Assembly: GCA_964544865.1 (NCBI GenBank)
Contig: CAZJDV010000002.1
Location: 1 to 64,000, forward strand
Source: CAZJDV01 sp964544865
Lineage (GTDB): Bacteria; Chloroflexota; Dehalococcoidia; Lucifugimonadales; CAJWER01
Reading direction: 5' to 3'
Length of the DNA stretch: 64,000 nt
Shown: positions 16,439 to 24,672 of the stretch, piece by piece
Position numbering within the stretch: the first letter of the stretch is position 1
Layout: each line of letters opens with the position of its first letter
The notes under the pieces: model-generated
The model's database searches: none
Told to the model about the DNA's origin: nothing
What the model saw: only the letters and a program-made list of their open reading frames with translations
Position numbers and translations under genes: made by a program

Positions 16439-17416
16439 ATGATCGCCTACATTTTCAGGCGGCTGGGATGCGCCGCGCTCTCCATATGGATCATATCGGT
16501 GGTGGCGTTCGCCATCATACATCTCCCGGCGGGCGGCGCCAGACCCGAGCAGGCGCCCTTCGCCCTCCGCATATCGAGGGTGTACGGCGTGACCGGGCCG
16601 TTCCACGAGCGCTATGGCAAGTGGATGTGGACCCTGCTGCACGGCGACCTCGGCCGCTCCTACATGTTCTTCGAGACCAACTCGCCGACCGAAAGGACGG
16701 TGAGAGAGGTGACCGGCGACCGCCTCTGGCTCACGGTGGCCCTGGCCGGGTTCACCATTCTGGTGACGTGGACGATGGCGGTCCCCATCAGAATCTACTC
16801 CGCCGTCCGCCACCACTCCATCGGCGACTACGTATTCACGACCCTCGGCTTCACCGGCCTCGCCGTTCCCGATTTCCTTCTGGGCCTGGTGCTGATGTAC
16901 GTCGCCTTCGCCTATCTGGGCCAGAGCGTGGGCGGCCTGTTCTCCTTCGGATACCAGTTCGACGACACCTGGAGCTGGGCAAAAGGGTGGGACCTCTTCA
17001 AGCACCTCTGGATACCGGCCGCCGTGCTCGGCACATCGGGCACCGCGAGCCTGATCCGAATCCTGCGCAACAACCTGCTGGACGAGCTCGGCAAGCCCTA
17101 CCTGGTCACGGCGAGGGCGAAGGGGGTGCCGGCCCTTAGGGCCATCCTGAAGTACCCCGTGAGGGTGGCGGTCAATCCGCTGGTTAGCACGGTGGGCTAC
17201 CTGGTGCCCTCGCTGATAAGCGGCAGCGTCATCGTCTCCGTCGTGCTCAGCCTGCCGACGCTGGGTCCGGTGCTGCTCCGGGGTATCATCCAGGAGGACG
17301 TCTTTCTCGCCGGGTTCATCATCTTGATGCTGGGGGTGCTTATGGTGATGGGCACGCTGCTCTCCGACATTCTGCTGGCGGTGGTAGACCTCCGGATTAG
17401 GTTTACGGGCCGGTAG
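16439..17416 (+). CDS. ABC transporter permease, DppB/OppB type
   Basis: Binding-protein-dependent permease of 325 aa with six predicted membrane segments. It opens with the OppB-type N-terminus (FRRLGCAALSIWIISVVAFA) and contains the cytoplasmic coupling loop (RAKGVPALRAILKYPVRVAV) that contacts the ATPase, then PSLISGSVIVSVVLSLPTLG. Peptide and nickel importers of this type need a second permease, one or two ATPases and a binding protein. None are adjacent, so the gene is an orphan here. The N-terminal extracellular loop is shorter than in typical DppB. No ribosome site is visible before ATG 16439. Confidence 0.85.
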   Translation: MIAYIFRRLGCAALSIWIISVVAFAIIHLPAGGARPEQAPFALRISRVYGVTGPFHERYGKWMWTLLHGDLGRSYMFFETNSPTERTVREVTGDRLWLTVALAGFTILVTWTMAVPIRIYSAVRHHSIGDYVFTTLGFTGLAVPDFLLGLVLMYVAFAYLGQSVGGLFSFGYQFDDTWSWAKGWDLFKHLWIPAAVLGTSGTASLIRILRNNLLDELGKPYLVTARAKGVPALRAILKYPVRVAVNPLVSTVGYLVPSLISGSVIVSVVLSLPTLGPVLLRGIIQEDVFLAGFIILMLGVLMVMGTLLSDILLAVVDLRIRFTGR

Positions 17417-17545
17417 CACGGGCGTCCTTCCACGGTGCAAGGACGACTCCACGGGCCCAAGTACCATGGCAAGTTGATACGTCTGTACCTCGTGTGCGCG
17501 ATCGAGCCCGGTTATGATGGCCGAAAGACACTGGAGGTACCGAAA

Positions 17546-18101
17546 ATGAGCGACGAACAGCAGGCCGACAAGGTCATAGGCAGCCACGTGGTCTGGGCCC
17601 TGGGTGGCGGCCTCATACCGATGCCTCTCTTCGACATCGCCGCCGTGACCGCCATACAGATGGACATGCTCAAGCAACTCGCGGACGTGTACGGGGTGGA
17701 GTTCTCGAGTTGGACGGGCAAGTCGTTCGTGTCCGCCCTGACCGGCAGCACGTTCGCCAGGATTGGCGCATCTCTCATCAAGGCGGTGCCGGAGATCGGC
17801 ACCGTCATCGGCGGCATATCGATGTCGGCCATGTCGGGGGCGTCGACCTACGCCGTGGGGCAGGTCGCCAAGAGCGTCTTCGGGTCACAGGGCGGCATAA
17901 TGGAGGTTAACATGCAATGGGCCAAAGACGCCTACTCCTAGGCGCTAGAGCGCGGCAAGGAATTCGTCTCCAGGATCGAGAAGGACTGCTCCAAGGACGT
18001 GTACGAGTCCCTTGACAAGCTCGGCAAGCTACGAGAGCAGGGCGTCATCACCGACGAGGAGTTCGAGGCCCAAAAGCAACAAGCTGCTGGAGAGGGTGTA
18101 G
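17546..18101 (+). pseudogene. DUF697-SHOCT protein with amber codon and frameshift
   Basis: ATG 17546 follows GGAGG. The first 131 codons encode a DUF697-like membrane-associated domain (GSHVVWALGGGLIPMPLFDI, then IQMDMLKQLADVYG and GGISMSAMSGASTYAVG). A TAG at 17939-17941 interrupts it, but the same frame goes on in coding style (ALERGKEFVSRIEKDC) into a SHOCT domain (YESLDKLGKLREQGVITDEE). Near 18077-18080 the frame slips by one, and the usual SHOCT ending (KLLERV then TAG) is reached in the other frame at 18101. CAG to TAG would explain the stop. The intact protein would be about 184 aa. It was probably an envelope-stress or membrane-trafficking protein; no function is established. Confidence 0.65.
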
Positions 18102-18374
18102 GGCTTACCTTGCTACCGGCGGGCGGCCCAGGGAGACGGGCCCACGGCGCGGCAGGGGGCACGGTCGGGCTGTGAGTCGGAGCGGGCGTATCGATCCGCG
18201 CTGGACTAGGGGCGGGCAAAAGCGTCGGCGTGATTGGGCCTGCCTCGAGAGTCAGGATAGCCTCGATGGTCCCCTGCACTCTGGCGGCTACGACCGTTTC
18301 TGTATCAGTAGAAGACACAGGCTGGGTGCACCCAGCGGCGGNNNNNNNNNNGAACTTAGCAGGGAGGCTCTCAT
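17938..18374 (-). CDS. lipoprotein N-terminus interrupted by the assembly gap
   Basis: GAGGAG precedes ATG 18374, which opens MRASLLS and runs into the Ns. Beyond the gap the reading frame resumes with a lipobox (AAGC) and a mature part (TQPVSSTDTETVVAARVQGT) followed by a Pro/Thr/Ser-rich stretch. Chloroflexota lipoproteins often have this pattern: Cys, a short acidic part with a V-A-A-x-V-x-x-T-I repeat, then a Pro/Thr linker. The gap length is not known, and the 10 Ns do not keep the frame. The frame stays open to 17938, but below about 18110 it only mirrors the SHOCT gene on the other strand, so the real protein is probably truncated. Function unknown. Confidence 0.4.
18342..18351. other. 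scaffold gap (10 Ns)
   Basis: Ten consecutive undetermined bases. Short fixed runs like this are normally put in by assemblers when two contigs are joined by read pairs, so the true distance is unknown and the order around 18.3 kb depends on scaffolding. Confidence 0.95.
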
Positions 18375-18384
18375 CAGTTTCTCC

Positions 18385-19818
18385 TCACACAGCCACCACT
18401 GGACGGCGGGCGGCCCAGGGGCGGGCTTGCTCTAGTTGCGCGGCGAGGCGGAACAGGGTGGCCTCGTCGCCGGGGCGGCCCGCGAAGTGGGCGCCCACGG
18501 GCAGGCCGTCGTCGTTCCAGTACAGGGGCACCGACATGGCCGGCTGGCCGGTGGCGTTGCTGATGTAGGTGTACGGTGAGAACGCCGCCATGCGGCGGCG
18601 CAGCTCGAATGGGTCGCCCTCGGAGAAGGCGAAGGTGCCCAGGGGCACCGGCGGCTGCCCCAGAGTTGGGGTGAGCCACAGGTCGTGGTCCACAAAAAAC
18701 GTCCCGATGTCCCGCGTCATCCTCTGCATGTCCTGGACGGCCAGAAGGTACTCGGGCCCGCTGATCTGCAACGCCCTGTTCCTGTATGCCCAAACGAAGG
18801 GCTCGAATTGCTCGGCGGCCGGCTCCTTTCCAAGCCTCCGAGCCCAGTCCTCGATGCCCCACCCGACGCCCACGGCCAGAGCCTTGGTTGCTGACAGCCA
18901 CATCAGCTCGGCGTTGAACTCGGGGGACGCCTCCACGACCTCGTGCCCGAGGTCCGCGCACAGGGCGGCTGCATCCCGCACCGCGGCGACGCAGTCGGGA
19001 TGCAGCTCGGTGCCGAGCGGGGTCCGGCCGCTGAAGCCGATTCGCAGCCTGCCCGGCGGCGCGCCCACCTCGTCGATGAATGGTCGAATCGGCGCGGTGA
19101 CGGTATAGGGGTCGCCCGTGGCGGGCCCCAACGTGGCGTCAAGCAGGGCGGCGCTGTCTCGCACCGTGCGCGTCAGGGCGTGCTCGGCGACCATGCCGCT
19201 GATGACGTCGCCGAAGTGGGGTCCCAAGGGGTTGCGGCCGCGCGACGGCTTGAGGCCGAACACGCCGCAGCAGGCGGAGGGTATGCGGATCGAGCCCCCG
19301 GCGTCGTTGCCGTGGGCCGTCGGGACAACGCCCGCCGCGACCGCGGCCGCCGCCCCGCCGCTGGACCCGCCGGTCGTGCGCGTCGTGTCCCAGGGGTTGC
19401 GTGCGGGTCCGAATCGCCTGGGCTCGGTGGTCACGCCGATGGCGAGCTCCGGCATGTTTGTCTTCGCGACCGCGATCAGCCCCGCCCGCTTATACCGCTT
19501 GACAAGCTCGCTGTCCTCCTCCGGCACGAAGTCGCCGATGAAGTCACTGCCCTCGGTAAAACGGATCCCGGCGTACTCGGCCAGAAAGTCCTTCAGCAGG
19601 AACGGGACACCGGCGAAAGGTCCGTCGCCAGGCGGGCGGGAGGCGATCTCCAGCGCCTCATCGTACATCGTGGTGACGACGGCGTTGATGACAGGATTCA
19701 CCCGCTCGATTCGCTCGATGGCAGCCTGCACGAGCTCCGCCGGCGCAACGTCCCTCCGGCGCACCAGTTCCGCCTGCTCCGTCGCATCCAGGGCCGCGAC
19801 ATCGTCGAACGTTCCCAT
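18385..19818 (-). CDS. amidase signature family enzyme
   Basis: Amidase of 477 aa. The Ser-cisSer-Lys triad is visible: Lys in AVAKTNMPELAIG, the Gly/Ser-rich TTGGSSGGAAAAVAAG, and the nucleophile loop GNDAGGSIRIPSACCGVFGL. Family members cleave amide bonds in small amides, cyclic compounds or aminoacyl-tRNA. This one lies outside any gatCAB cluster, so a catabolic role is likelier. GGAG precedes ATG 19818 (MGTFDDVA); ATG 19839 is also in frame. A good promoter lies upstream (19874-19902). It is the second amide hydrolase in the window, after the formamidase. Confidence 0.9.
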   Translation of the reverse strand: MGTFDDVAALDATEQAELVRRRDVAPAELVQAAIERIERVNPVINAVVTTMYDEALEIASRPPGDGPFAGVPFLLKDFLAEYAGIRFTEGSDFIGDFVPEEDSELVKRYKRAGLIAVAKTNMPELAIGVTTEPRRFGPARNPWDTTRTTGGSSGGAAAAVAAGVVPTAHGNDAGGSIRIPSACCGVFGLKPSRGRNPLGPHFGDVISGMVAEHALTRTVRDSAALLDATLGPATGDPYTVTAPIRPFIDEVGAPPGRLRIGFSGRTPLGTELHPDCVAAVRDAAALCADLGHEVVEASPEFNAELMWLSATKALAVGVGWGIEDWARRLGKEPAAEQFEPFVWAYRNRALQISGPEYLLAVQDMQRMTRDIGTFFVDHDLWLTPTLGQPPVPLGTFAFSEGDPFELRRRMAAFSPYTYISNATGQPAMSVPLYWNDDGLPVGAHFAGRPGDEATLFRLAAQLEQARPWAARRPVVAV

Positions 19819-19873
19819 TTTCTGCTCTCCGTTGCCCATCTTCTATGCGCCAATCACATGCGAAACAACGCAG

Positions 19874-19902
19874 ATGGTATGCACACGACCCGACCAAGTC
19901 AA
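19874..19902 (-). promoter_or_regulatory. sigma70-like promoter of the amidase gene
   Basis: On the minus strand TTGACT and TACCAT are separated by 17 bp. The predicted start is near 19867, about 50 bases before the amidase ATG. Confidence 0.55.
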
Positions 19903-19961
19903 CTCGGACTCTTCGAACACGCTCCGTCTTAGCTTCGACTCTTATAGAGGAGGAAACATAC

Positions 19962-19991
19962 TTGACACGAACTCATGTTCTGTTCTATATT
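19962..19991 (+). promoter_or_regulatory. promoter with embedded LexA-like box
   Basis: A perfect TTGACA (19962-19967) and TATATT (19986-19991) are 18 bp apart. Between them lies GAAC-TCAT-GTTC (19969-19980), the core of the Gram-positive type LexA/SOS box (GAAC-N4-GTTC). Binding there would block the promoter. Confidence 0.5.
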
Positions 19992-20028
19992 GTTCTACAA
20001 TACTGTAACGGTTGCCCCGGAGGGTAGC

Positions 20029-20298
20029 ATGAGAGACGAAGAACCCAGCGATCCAGTCGAGCAGCTTCAGATGCCCGGGATGCCCAGGGCGCAGCGCCCC
20101 GGACCCGCCGCCAGCTCCCAGAACGTGGCCGCGGGGACAGAGGTCCTCTACACAGGCTATTTCCCCGGAGGGCCACGCCACGGCGCCCGGGGTGTCGTCA
20201 GACGCGCCAGCGGCCGCCGAGCGTTCGTGGACATGGGCCACTCAGGGATGTGGCACATCCCCTACTACTTCCTCTCGGTCCATGCAAGAGCCGCCTAG
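20029..20298 (+). CDS. conserved-looking hypothetical protein, 89 aa
   Basis: ATG 20029 follows GGAGG at a good distance. The first 35 residues are acidic, then Pro-rich (VEQLQMPGMPRAQRPGP). The remainder is a compact basic domain (GTEVLYTGYFPGGPRHGARG, then RRAFVDMGHSGMWHIPYYFL). The repeated aromatic and His residues suggest a small beta-barrel or nucleic-acid-binding fold, but I do not recognise a family. It has a strong promoter with a LexA-like site, so DNA-damage control is possible. It lies about 100 bp before ftsZ in the same direction. Confidence 0.6.
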   Translation: MRDEEPSDPVEQLQMPGMPRAQRPGPAASSQNVAAGTEVLYTGYFPGGPRHGARGVVRRASGRRAFVDMGHSGMWHIPYYFLSVHARAA

Positions 20299-20400
20299 AG
20301 CTTGAACTTGGCCGTGGCGGGCAATGGTGCGGCTCGACGCCCGCTTCCTCCACTGAGACATCGCCGCCAATTGACAGTCCCCCTCGGAGAGACCGCCATC

Positions 20401-21483
20401 ATGAATAGTACAGATGTGAGCCAGGTCCGCATCAAGGTCGTCGGAGTGGGAGGAGCCGGGGGCAACGCGCTCTCACGGATGACGCGCCGAAAGGATCTCG
20501 GCCTGGAGTTCCTGGCGATCAACACCGATGTCCAGGCCCTCAGCCGCATACGCGATATGCCGACCTTTGCCATCGGGCCCGCGGCGACCAGGGGCATGGG
20601 TTCGGGAGGAGACCCCGACATCGGCCGAAAGGCGATGCGAGAGAGCCTGGAGCAGGTGTCGCAGCTAATCGACGGCGCTGACATGGTATTCATCGCCGCC
20701 GGGCTGGGAGGAGGCACGGGCACCGGCGCCGCGCCGCTGATAGCGAAGCTCGCCAAGAAGCAAGGAGCGCTTACCGTCGGTGTGGTGACCCGTCCGTTCA
20801 CTTTCGAGGGCAATCGTCGCCGGGAGGTCTCCGACCTCGGGATCCACACCCTGCAACAGAAGGTCGATACGCTGATCGCCGTCGCAAACGACAAGCTGCT
20901 GTCCTCTCTCGACGGCGATCTGTCGTTGGAAGACGCCTTCAGCGTGGCCGACGAGGCGCTGAAGCAGGGCGTCGAAGGAATAACGGAGATCATCAGGGTA
21001 CCCGGGCTGATCAACGTGGACTTTGCCGATGTCAGGGCCGTCATGACCGACGGCGGACCGGCCTTCATGGCCACCGGCGAAGGCAAGGGCAGGTCCGCTG
21101 CCCACGACGCCGTGCAGGCCGCGCTGTCCAATCCGATGTTCGACGCGCCCCTCGAGGGGTGCCGCGGCATCCTGCTGAACATCAGGGGTGGCAAGGACCT
21201 CGCGCTCGGCCAGGTGCACGAGATCGCCGGCATCGTGAGGGACGCCAGCAGGTCCCGCGCCCAGGTGATATTCGGGGTCGTGAACGACAAGAAGTGGAAG
21301 AAACGGGTCAGCGTCACGGTCATCGCCACAGGAATAGGTACGAAGGCCCAGCACTTTCCGGCATCCACTGCAGAGCTAACGCCGCGAGCAGTGAAAGGCC
21401 GGCGGGTGTCCAAACCTGCTGAGGCCGCGACAAGCAATGGGCACGGCGGGCAAGTGGAACTCACGACGCGCAAGATGCTTTAA
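20401..21483 (+). CDS. ftsZ: FtsZ-like tubulin GTPase
   Basis: Protein of 360 aa from ATG 20401, with GGAGAG upstream. The GTPase core is complete: KVVGVGGAGGNALSRM (13-28), the tubulin signature GLGGGTGTGAAP (101-112) and the catalytic T7 loop NVDFADVRAVM (205-215). FtsZ assembles the cytokinetic ring in the cytoplasm. The last 45 residues are basic and disordered and end in GGQVELTTRKML. The usual C-terminal peptide (Asp/Glu-Ile-Pro-x-Phe-Leu) that binds FtsA and other partners is not seen. No ftsA, ftsQ or mur genes are nearby, so it may be a second paralogue or a relocated single copy. Confidence 0.88.
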   Translation: MNSTDVSQVRIKVVGVGGAGGNALSRMTRRKDLGLEFLAINTDVQALSRIRDMPTFAIGPAATRGMGSGGDPDIGRKAMRESLEQVSQLIDGADMVFIAAGLGGGTGTGAAPLIAKLAKKQGALTVGVVTRPFTFEGNRRREVSDLGIHTLQQKVDTLIAVANDKLLSSLDGDLSLEDAFSVADEALKQGVEGITEIIRVPGLINVDFADVRAVMTDGGPAFMATGEGKGRSAAHDAVQAALSNPMFDAPLEGCRGILLNIRGGKDLALGQVHEIAGIVRDASRSRAQVIFGVVNDKKWKKRVSVTVIATGIGTKAQHFPASTAELTPRAVKGRRVSKPAEAATSNGHGGQVELTTRKML

Positions 21484-21505
21484 TGCACCGCACGAGGAGC
21501 ACATC

Positions 21506-22357
21506 ATGAGATACGTAGTCCCCCAAGAGAGTCTAGACAGGGCCTATGCGTTCGTCGACAAGGCAGGCGCCGAGCCAATGCGAGCGCTGGCCGCGGGAGC
21601 AATGGGGCGCATGGACCCCACCTAAATTCTCTCGGTGGTGGCCGGCGCTTATCAAAACGCAGGCGGCGGATGGCACGGGTTCGACTCCGATATGCAGGGC
21701 TCCTTCTCCACACTGTCGCAAATCCACATCGGGATGCAGTCGTTGCTGTGGATCGAGTCGGGCGGCGGCTCCTCGATTGACCTTACCGTGGAGTTCCTCC
21801 GGCGGTCCCAACGCAATAACGGCTGCTGGAATGAGCCAAAGGAAATCTTGAACCACGACCCACCGCCGTGGATGATCCCAGGCGACCGCGACAATCAACT
21901 CTGGTTGACATCGGCGGTATGCTGCTATCTCCTGGAGCACCGCCGGGAAGCGGAGGTGCGGTTCGGCGCGGCGCTGGCATTCCTTCGGGCGGGGTGGGGC
22001 GCCGAGCGGTTCCCGAAGTACACACACATCCACTGGATGGCGCTGCTTCTGTTCAGCCGACTCTCGCATCCATCCCAGGCCGACCGCCGAATAGCCGCGG
22101 GTTGCAAGCGATTCCTGGCGAATGCCTTGTCCGGCGTCTCGCTGGACTCGAACGACGTCACCACCATAGCCTATGCCGCCTTTGGAGCGGGAGCACTCGT
22201 CCGTCCGCTCGTTGAGACAGCTTTCGAGAGAGTGATCGAGGACCAGGCCGAGGACGGCGGCTGGGTAACCGGATACGGCGACCCGCACCACGTCTGGGGG
22301 ACGATCGCGGCGATGTACTTGCTGAGGGTGGTCTCGCAGTCCGATACTACCGTCTGA
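21506..22357 (+). pseudogene. prenyltransferase/squalene-cyclase-like alpha-toroid protein with ochre codon
   Basis: GAGGAG precedes ATG 21506. After 39 codons there is a TAA (21623-21625), yet the same frame continues directly in coding style (ILSVVAGAYQNAGGGWHG) to 22357, about 283 codons in all. The long part has the repeats of alpha-alpha toroid proteins: short helices separated by Gly/Asp-rich turns such as NAGGGWHGFDSDM and EDGGWVTGYGDPHHVWG. A GAA to TAA change would explain the stop. Related proteins are uncharacterised terpene-cyclase-like or prenyltransferase-beta-like enzymes. It begins 22 bp after ftsZ. A shorter protein starting at GTG 21635 is possible but would miss the first helices. 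Confidence 0.6.
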
Positions 22358-22447
22358 GTCGCGAGGAGGCCGTTGTTCTTAGATATGGCGCTCCGAGAAT
22401 ATCGCTGGCAGCACGGAGGCTCCACGGCCCGAAGGGCAGCCAGCCTC

Positions 22448-23032
22448 TCAGGACTCGTCGGGAGGCGGAATCTGGCTTTTCAGATACTGTTCGAGCTCCT
22501 CAAGCATGTCCTCCGGGCTGGGGATGCCGCTCGTCGAAGCATGGCACTGCCGAACTGCTCCTCAAGCTTCTTCACATAAGCCGTCAGCTCGGGCCGCCCG
22601 GCGATGGCCTGGTCGACTTCGAGGATGTACGCGTCCGCCGACTTGCGCAGCTCGTCCATCGGGACGTCGAATTCCACGAGCCTGCGGAGCCGTGTGAGAA
22701 GCGCGTGGGTGACTTGGGGTTCGGGGTCGTGTTCACGTAGTGCGGGCTGTGGCCCCAGATGCTCGCCAGGGACAGGCCGTGGCACACGCAGGCCTCCATG
22801 AACGCGGTATGTATGCCGGTGGGGCCCTGATAATCCGCGTTTCGGGCCTAGTTGAGGTGAAGTCGTAGAACTCCTCGGGGGCGATTTCAGCGAACTTCGT
22901 CGCCCCGAGCTTCTCGACGAGGTAGCGCAAGGCACCGGACGCCGCCTCGGCGGCGTCCGGCCATCCGGCGAACGCGACGATCATCGCCGGGAGTTTCCGT
23001 GGCGGCTCTTGTCGAAATACGAGACCATCCAT
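22448..23032 (-). pseudogene. PAC2 family (proteasome assembly chaperone-like) pseudogene
   Basis: Pieces of one PAC2 protein lie in different frames. The N-terminus starts at 23032 (MIVAFAGWPDAAEAASGALR, later EEFYDFTSTRP). A second piece near 22830-22730 reads QGPTGIHTAFMEAC then LASIWGHSPHYVNTTPNPK. A third reads THALLTRLRRLVEFDVP to KKLEEQFGSA. A fourth ends PSPEDMLEELEQYLKSQI at the stop 22448-22450. The central part of the domain between TRP and GPTGI, normally about 90 residues, is absent. The loss of this segment plus at least three frame changes shows real decay rather than a single base error. Confidence 0.7.
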
Positions 23033-23101
23033 GGCGCGACCCTTCCCTAATCCTGGCCTGAGTTTACCACCATGCCGAGGGCGATTCCAGGTTTGGAGGC
23101 G

Positions 23102-24466
23102 CTAGTGCGCCGCCAGCACATCGTAGGCGAGCGCCAGCATGATCTTGGCGCCGCTCACGAGGCTCTTGATTCCCATGGACTCGTCGGTGCCGTGCACCCG
23201 GTCTTCCTGCGGGTCGTCGTCGGGATGGGCGCCCGCGAAGCCATAGGTCTCCACGCCGAGAGCCCGCGTGAACCTGGAGTCGGTGAATCCCGTGGAGACG
23301 GCCGGCACCCACCTCACGTCGTCACGCTCCAGCACGCGGGCGGTGGCGGCGCGTATGCGCCGGGTAAAATCGGTCTCGAATGGCGACGAGTTGGACTCGG
23401 CCATATAGTCGATCTCGAACTCCACCCCGGACGTGTCTTCGAGCAGCTCGGTCAACTGCTGCCTGACATATGACTCGTCCTGATGGGGGAGCGTCCGCAC
23501 GTCACATGTGAGCCTGATGGTCTCGGGCACGCTGTTGGACTTGATGCCACCGCGGACCATCGTGGGGGTCAGCGTCAGGCGGGAGAGCGCGCGAAGCAGA
23601 GAGGCCAGATTCGGGTTGTCCGGCTCCACCTCGACGATGATCTCGTCGACGTTCGCACCTGTCGGCTTGTGTTCGATCGCGAATGTGGACAGATGATCGA
23701 AGATGCTCAGGGAGGTATCTCGCGCCGGCTCGTAGCCCTCGATTCGCTCGAGCGCCTGTCGCAGCAGATATGAAGCGTTGGTCCCTTTCCACGGCGTCGA
23801 CGCGTGGGCGCTCGCGCCCTTGAAGTCAATCTCGACCTGCAGGCGGCCCTTCTCCCCAACGCCAAGGCCGTAGGCGAGTCCGCCAGCCGCCTCGAGTGGC
23901 GTCCCACCACCCTCGTTGACCGCAAACGGCGCCGTTATTGTCTCCGGGTGGTGCTCGGCGAGCCAGCCAAAGCCGTACCTTCCGCCGTGCTCCTCGTCGG
24001 CGCCCGACGCGAGTATCAAACCGTCACGCAGCCGAACGCCGCTGCGTTTCAACACACGCATCGCTATCAGGTGAGCGGTCAGCAGACCCTTGCAGTCCGA
24101 GGCCCCGCGCCCGTAGATCCGGCCGCCCGAAATCGTGGCTCCGAAAGGCGGGAAGCGCCATTTTGTCTCGTCCTCCACCGGGACGACGTCCGTGTGGGAC
24201 ATGAGCATCAGGCCGGGCCTGCCGGACGCGCCCTCGAGGTTGGCGATCAGGTTTCCCCTCCCTGGAACTCGCTCGAGGACCAGGCACTCGATTCCGTCCC
24301 CGGCCAGCCACTCCCTCACGAAATCGCAGACCTCTGTCTCCCCGCCCGTGGGCATGAAACCGGTGTTGACCGAGGGTATTCTGACCAGGTCCTGCTCAAG
24401 CCGGATGATGTCGTCGTAAACGGCATCGACCTGCCCGAGCAGGTCATCCAGGGTCGCCATACGCAC
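23102..24466 (-). CDS. M20 family metallopeptidase (ArgE/DapE/CPG2-like)
   Basis: Zinc peptidase of 454 aa. The two-metal site is visible: the first ligand in LMLMSHTDVVP, the bridging Asp in YGRGASDCKGLL, the Glu pair in SGADEEHGGRYG, and the late His in VHGTDESMG. A dimerisation domain (about 200-330) separates the two catalytic parts. These enzymes remove N-acyl groups or cleave dipeptides in the cytoplasm. The gene lies behind the nudix gene on the same strand, but 206 bp with a palindromic repeat separate them. The exact substrate is unknown. Confidence 0.9.
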   Translation of the reverse strand: MRMATLDDLLGQVDAVYDDIIRLEQDLVRIPSVNTGFMPTGGETEVCDFVREWLAGDGIECLVLERVPGRGNLIANLEGASGRPGLMLMSHTDVVPVEDETKWRFPPFGATISGGRIYGRGASDCKGLLTAHLIAMRVLKRSGVRLRDGLILASGADEEHGGRYGFGWLAEHHPETITAPFAVNEGGGTPLEAAGGLAYGLGVGEKGRLQVEIDFKGASAHASTPWKGTNASYLLRQALERIEGYEPARDTSLSIFDHLSTFAIEHKPTGANVDEIIVEVEPDNPNLASLLRALSRLTLTPTMVRGGIKSNSVPETIRLTCDVRTLPHQDESYVRQQLTELLEDTSGVEFEIDYMAESNSSPFETDFTRRIRAATARVLERDDVRWVPAVSTGFTDSRFTRALGVETYGFAGAHPDDDPQEDRVHGTDESMGIKSLVSGAKIMLALAYDVLAAH

Positions 24467-24530
24467 CTCTATGATGTAGATACAAGCAGCCAGCCTCCAT
24501 AGCGTTGGTCGAAGTGACTCCGGGCGGAGC

Positions 24531-24600
24531 GAAGAATCTGGGGCAGCCGGAGTCGTGAGACGCGCACAAGAGCGAATCTGCGCCCCGCCCCAGATTCTTC
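24531..24600. repeat. palindromic intergenic repeat, copy 1
   Basis: Perfect 14-bp arms, GAAGAATCTGGGGC (24531-24544) and its complement (24587-24600), flank a GC-rich centre. The flanks (to about 24622) share bases with the element near 27.7 kb. It fills most of the gap 24467-24672. Confidence 0.65.
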
Positions 24601-24672
24601 GTCGCTGCGCTCCTCAGAACGACACACTCAATCGTCAAGAACGGCTCCGTTCGATCATTCTTCGCTGGTCAG

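Noticed and set aside
17939..21625. Stop-codon reassignment of TAG or TAA
   Set aside because: Both codons end intact genes in this window (for example TAG for zwf and sufB, TAA for ftsZ), and the interrupted genes also carry indels or lie among decayed genes.
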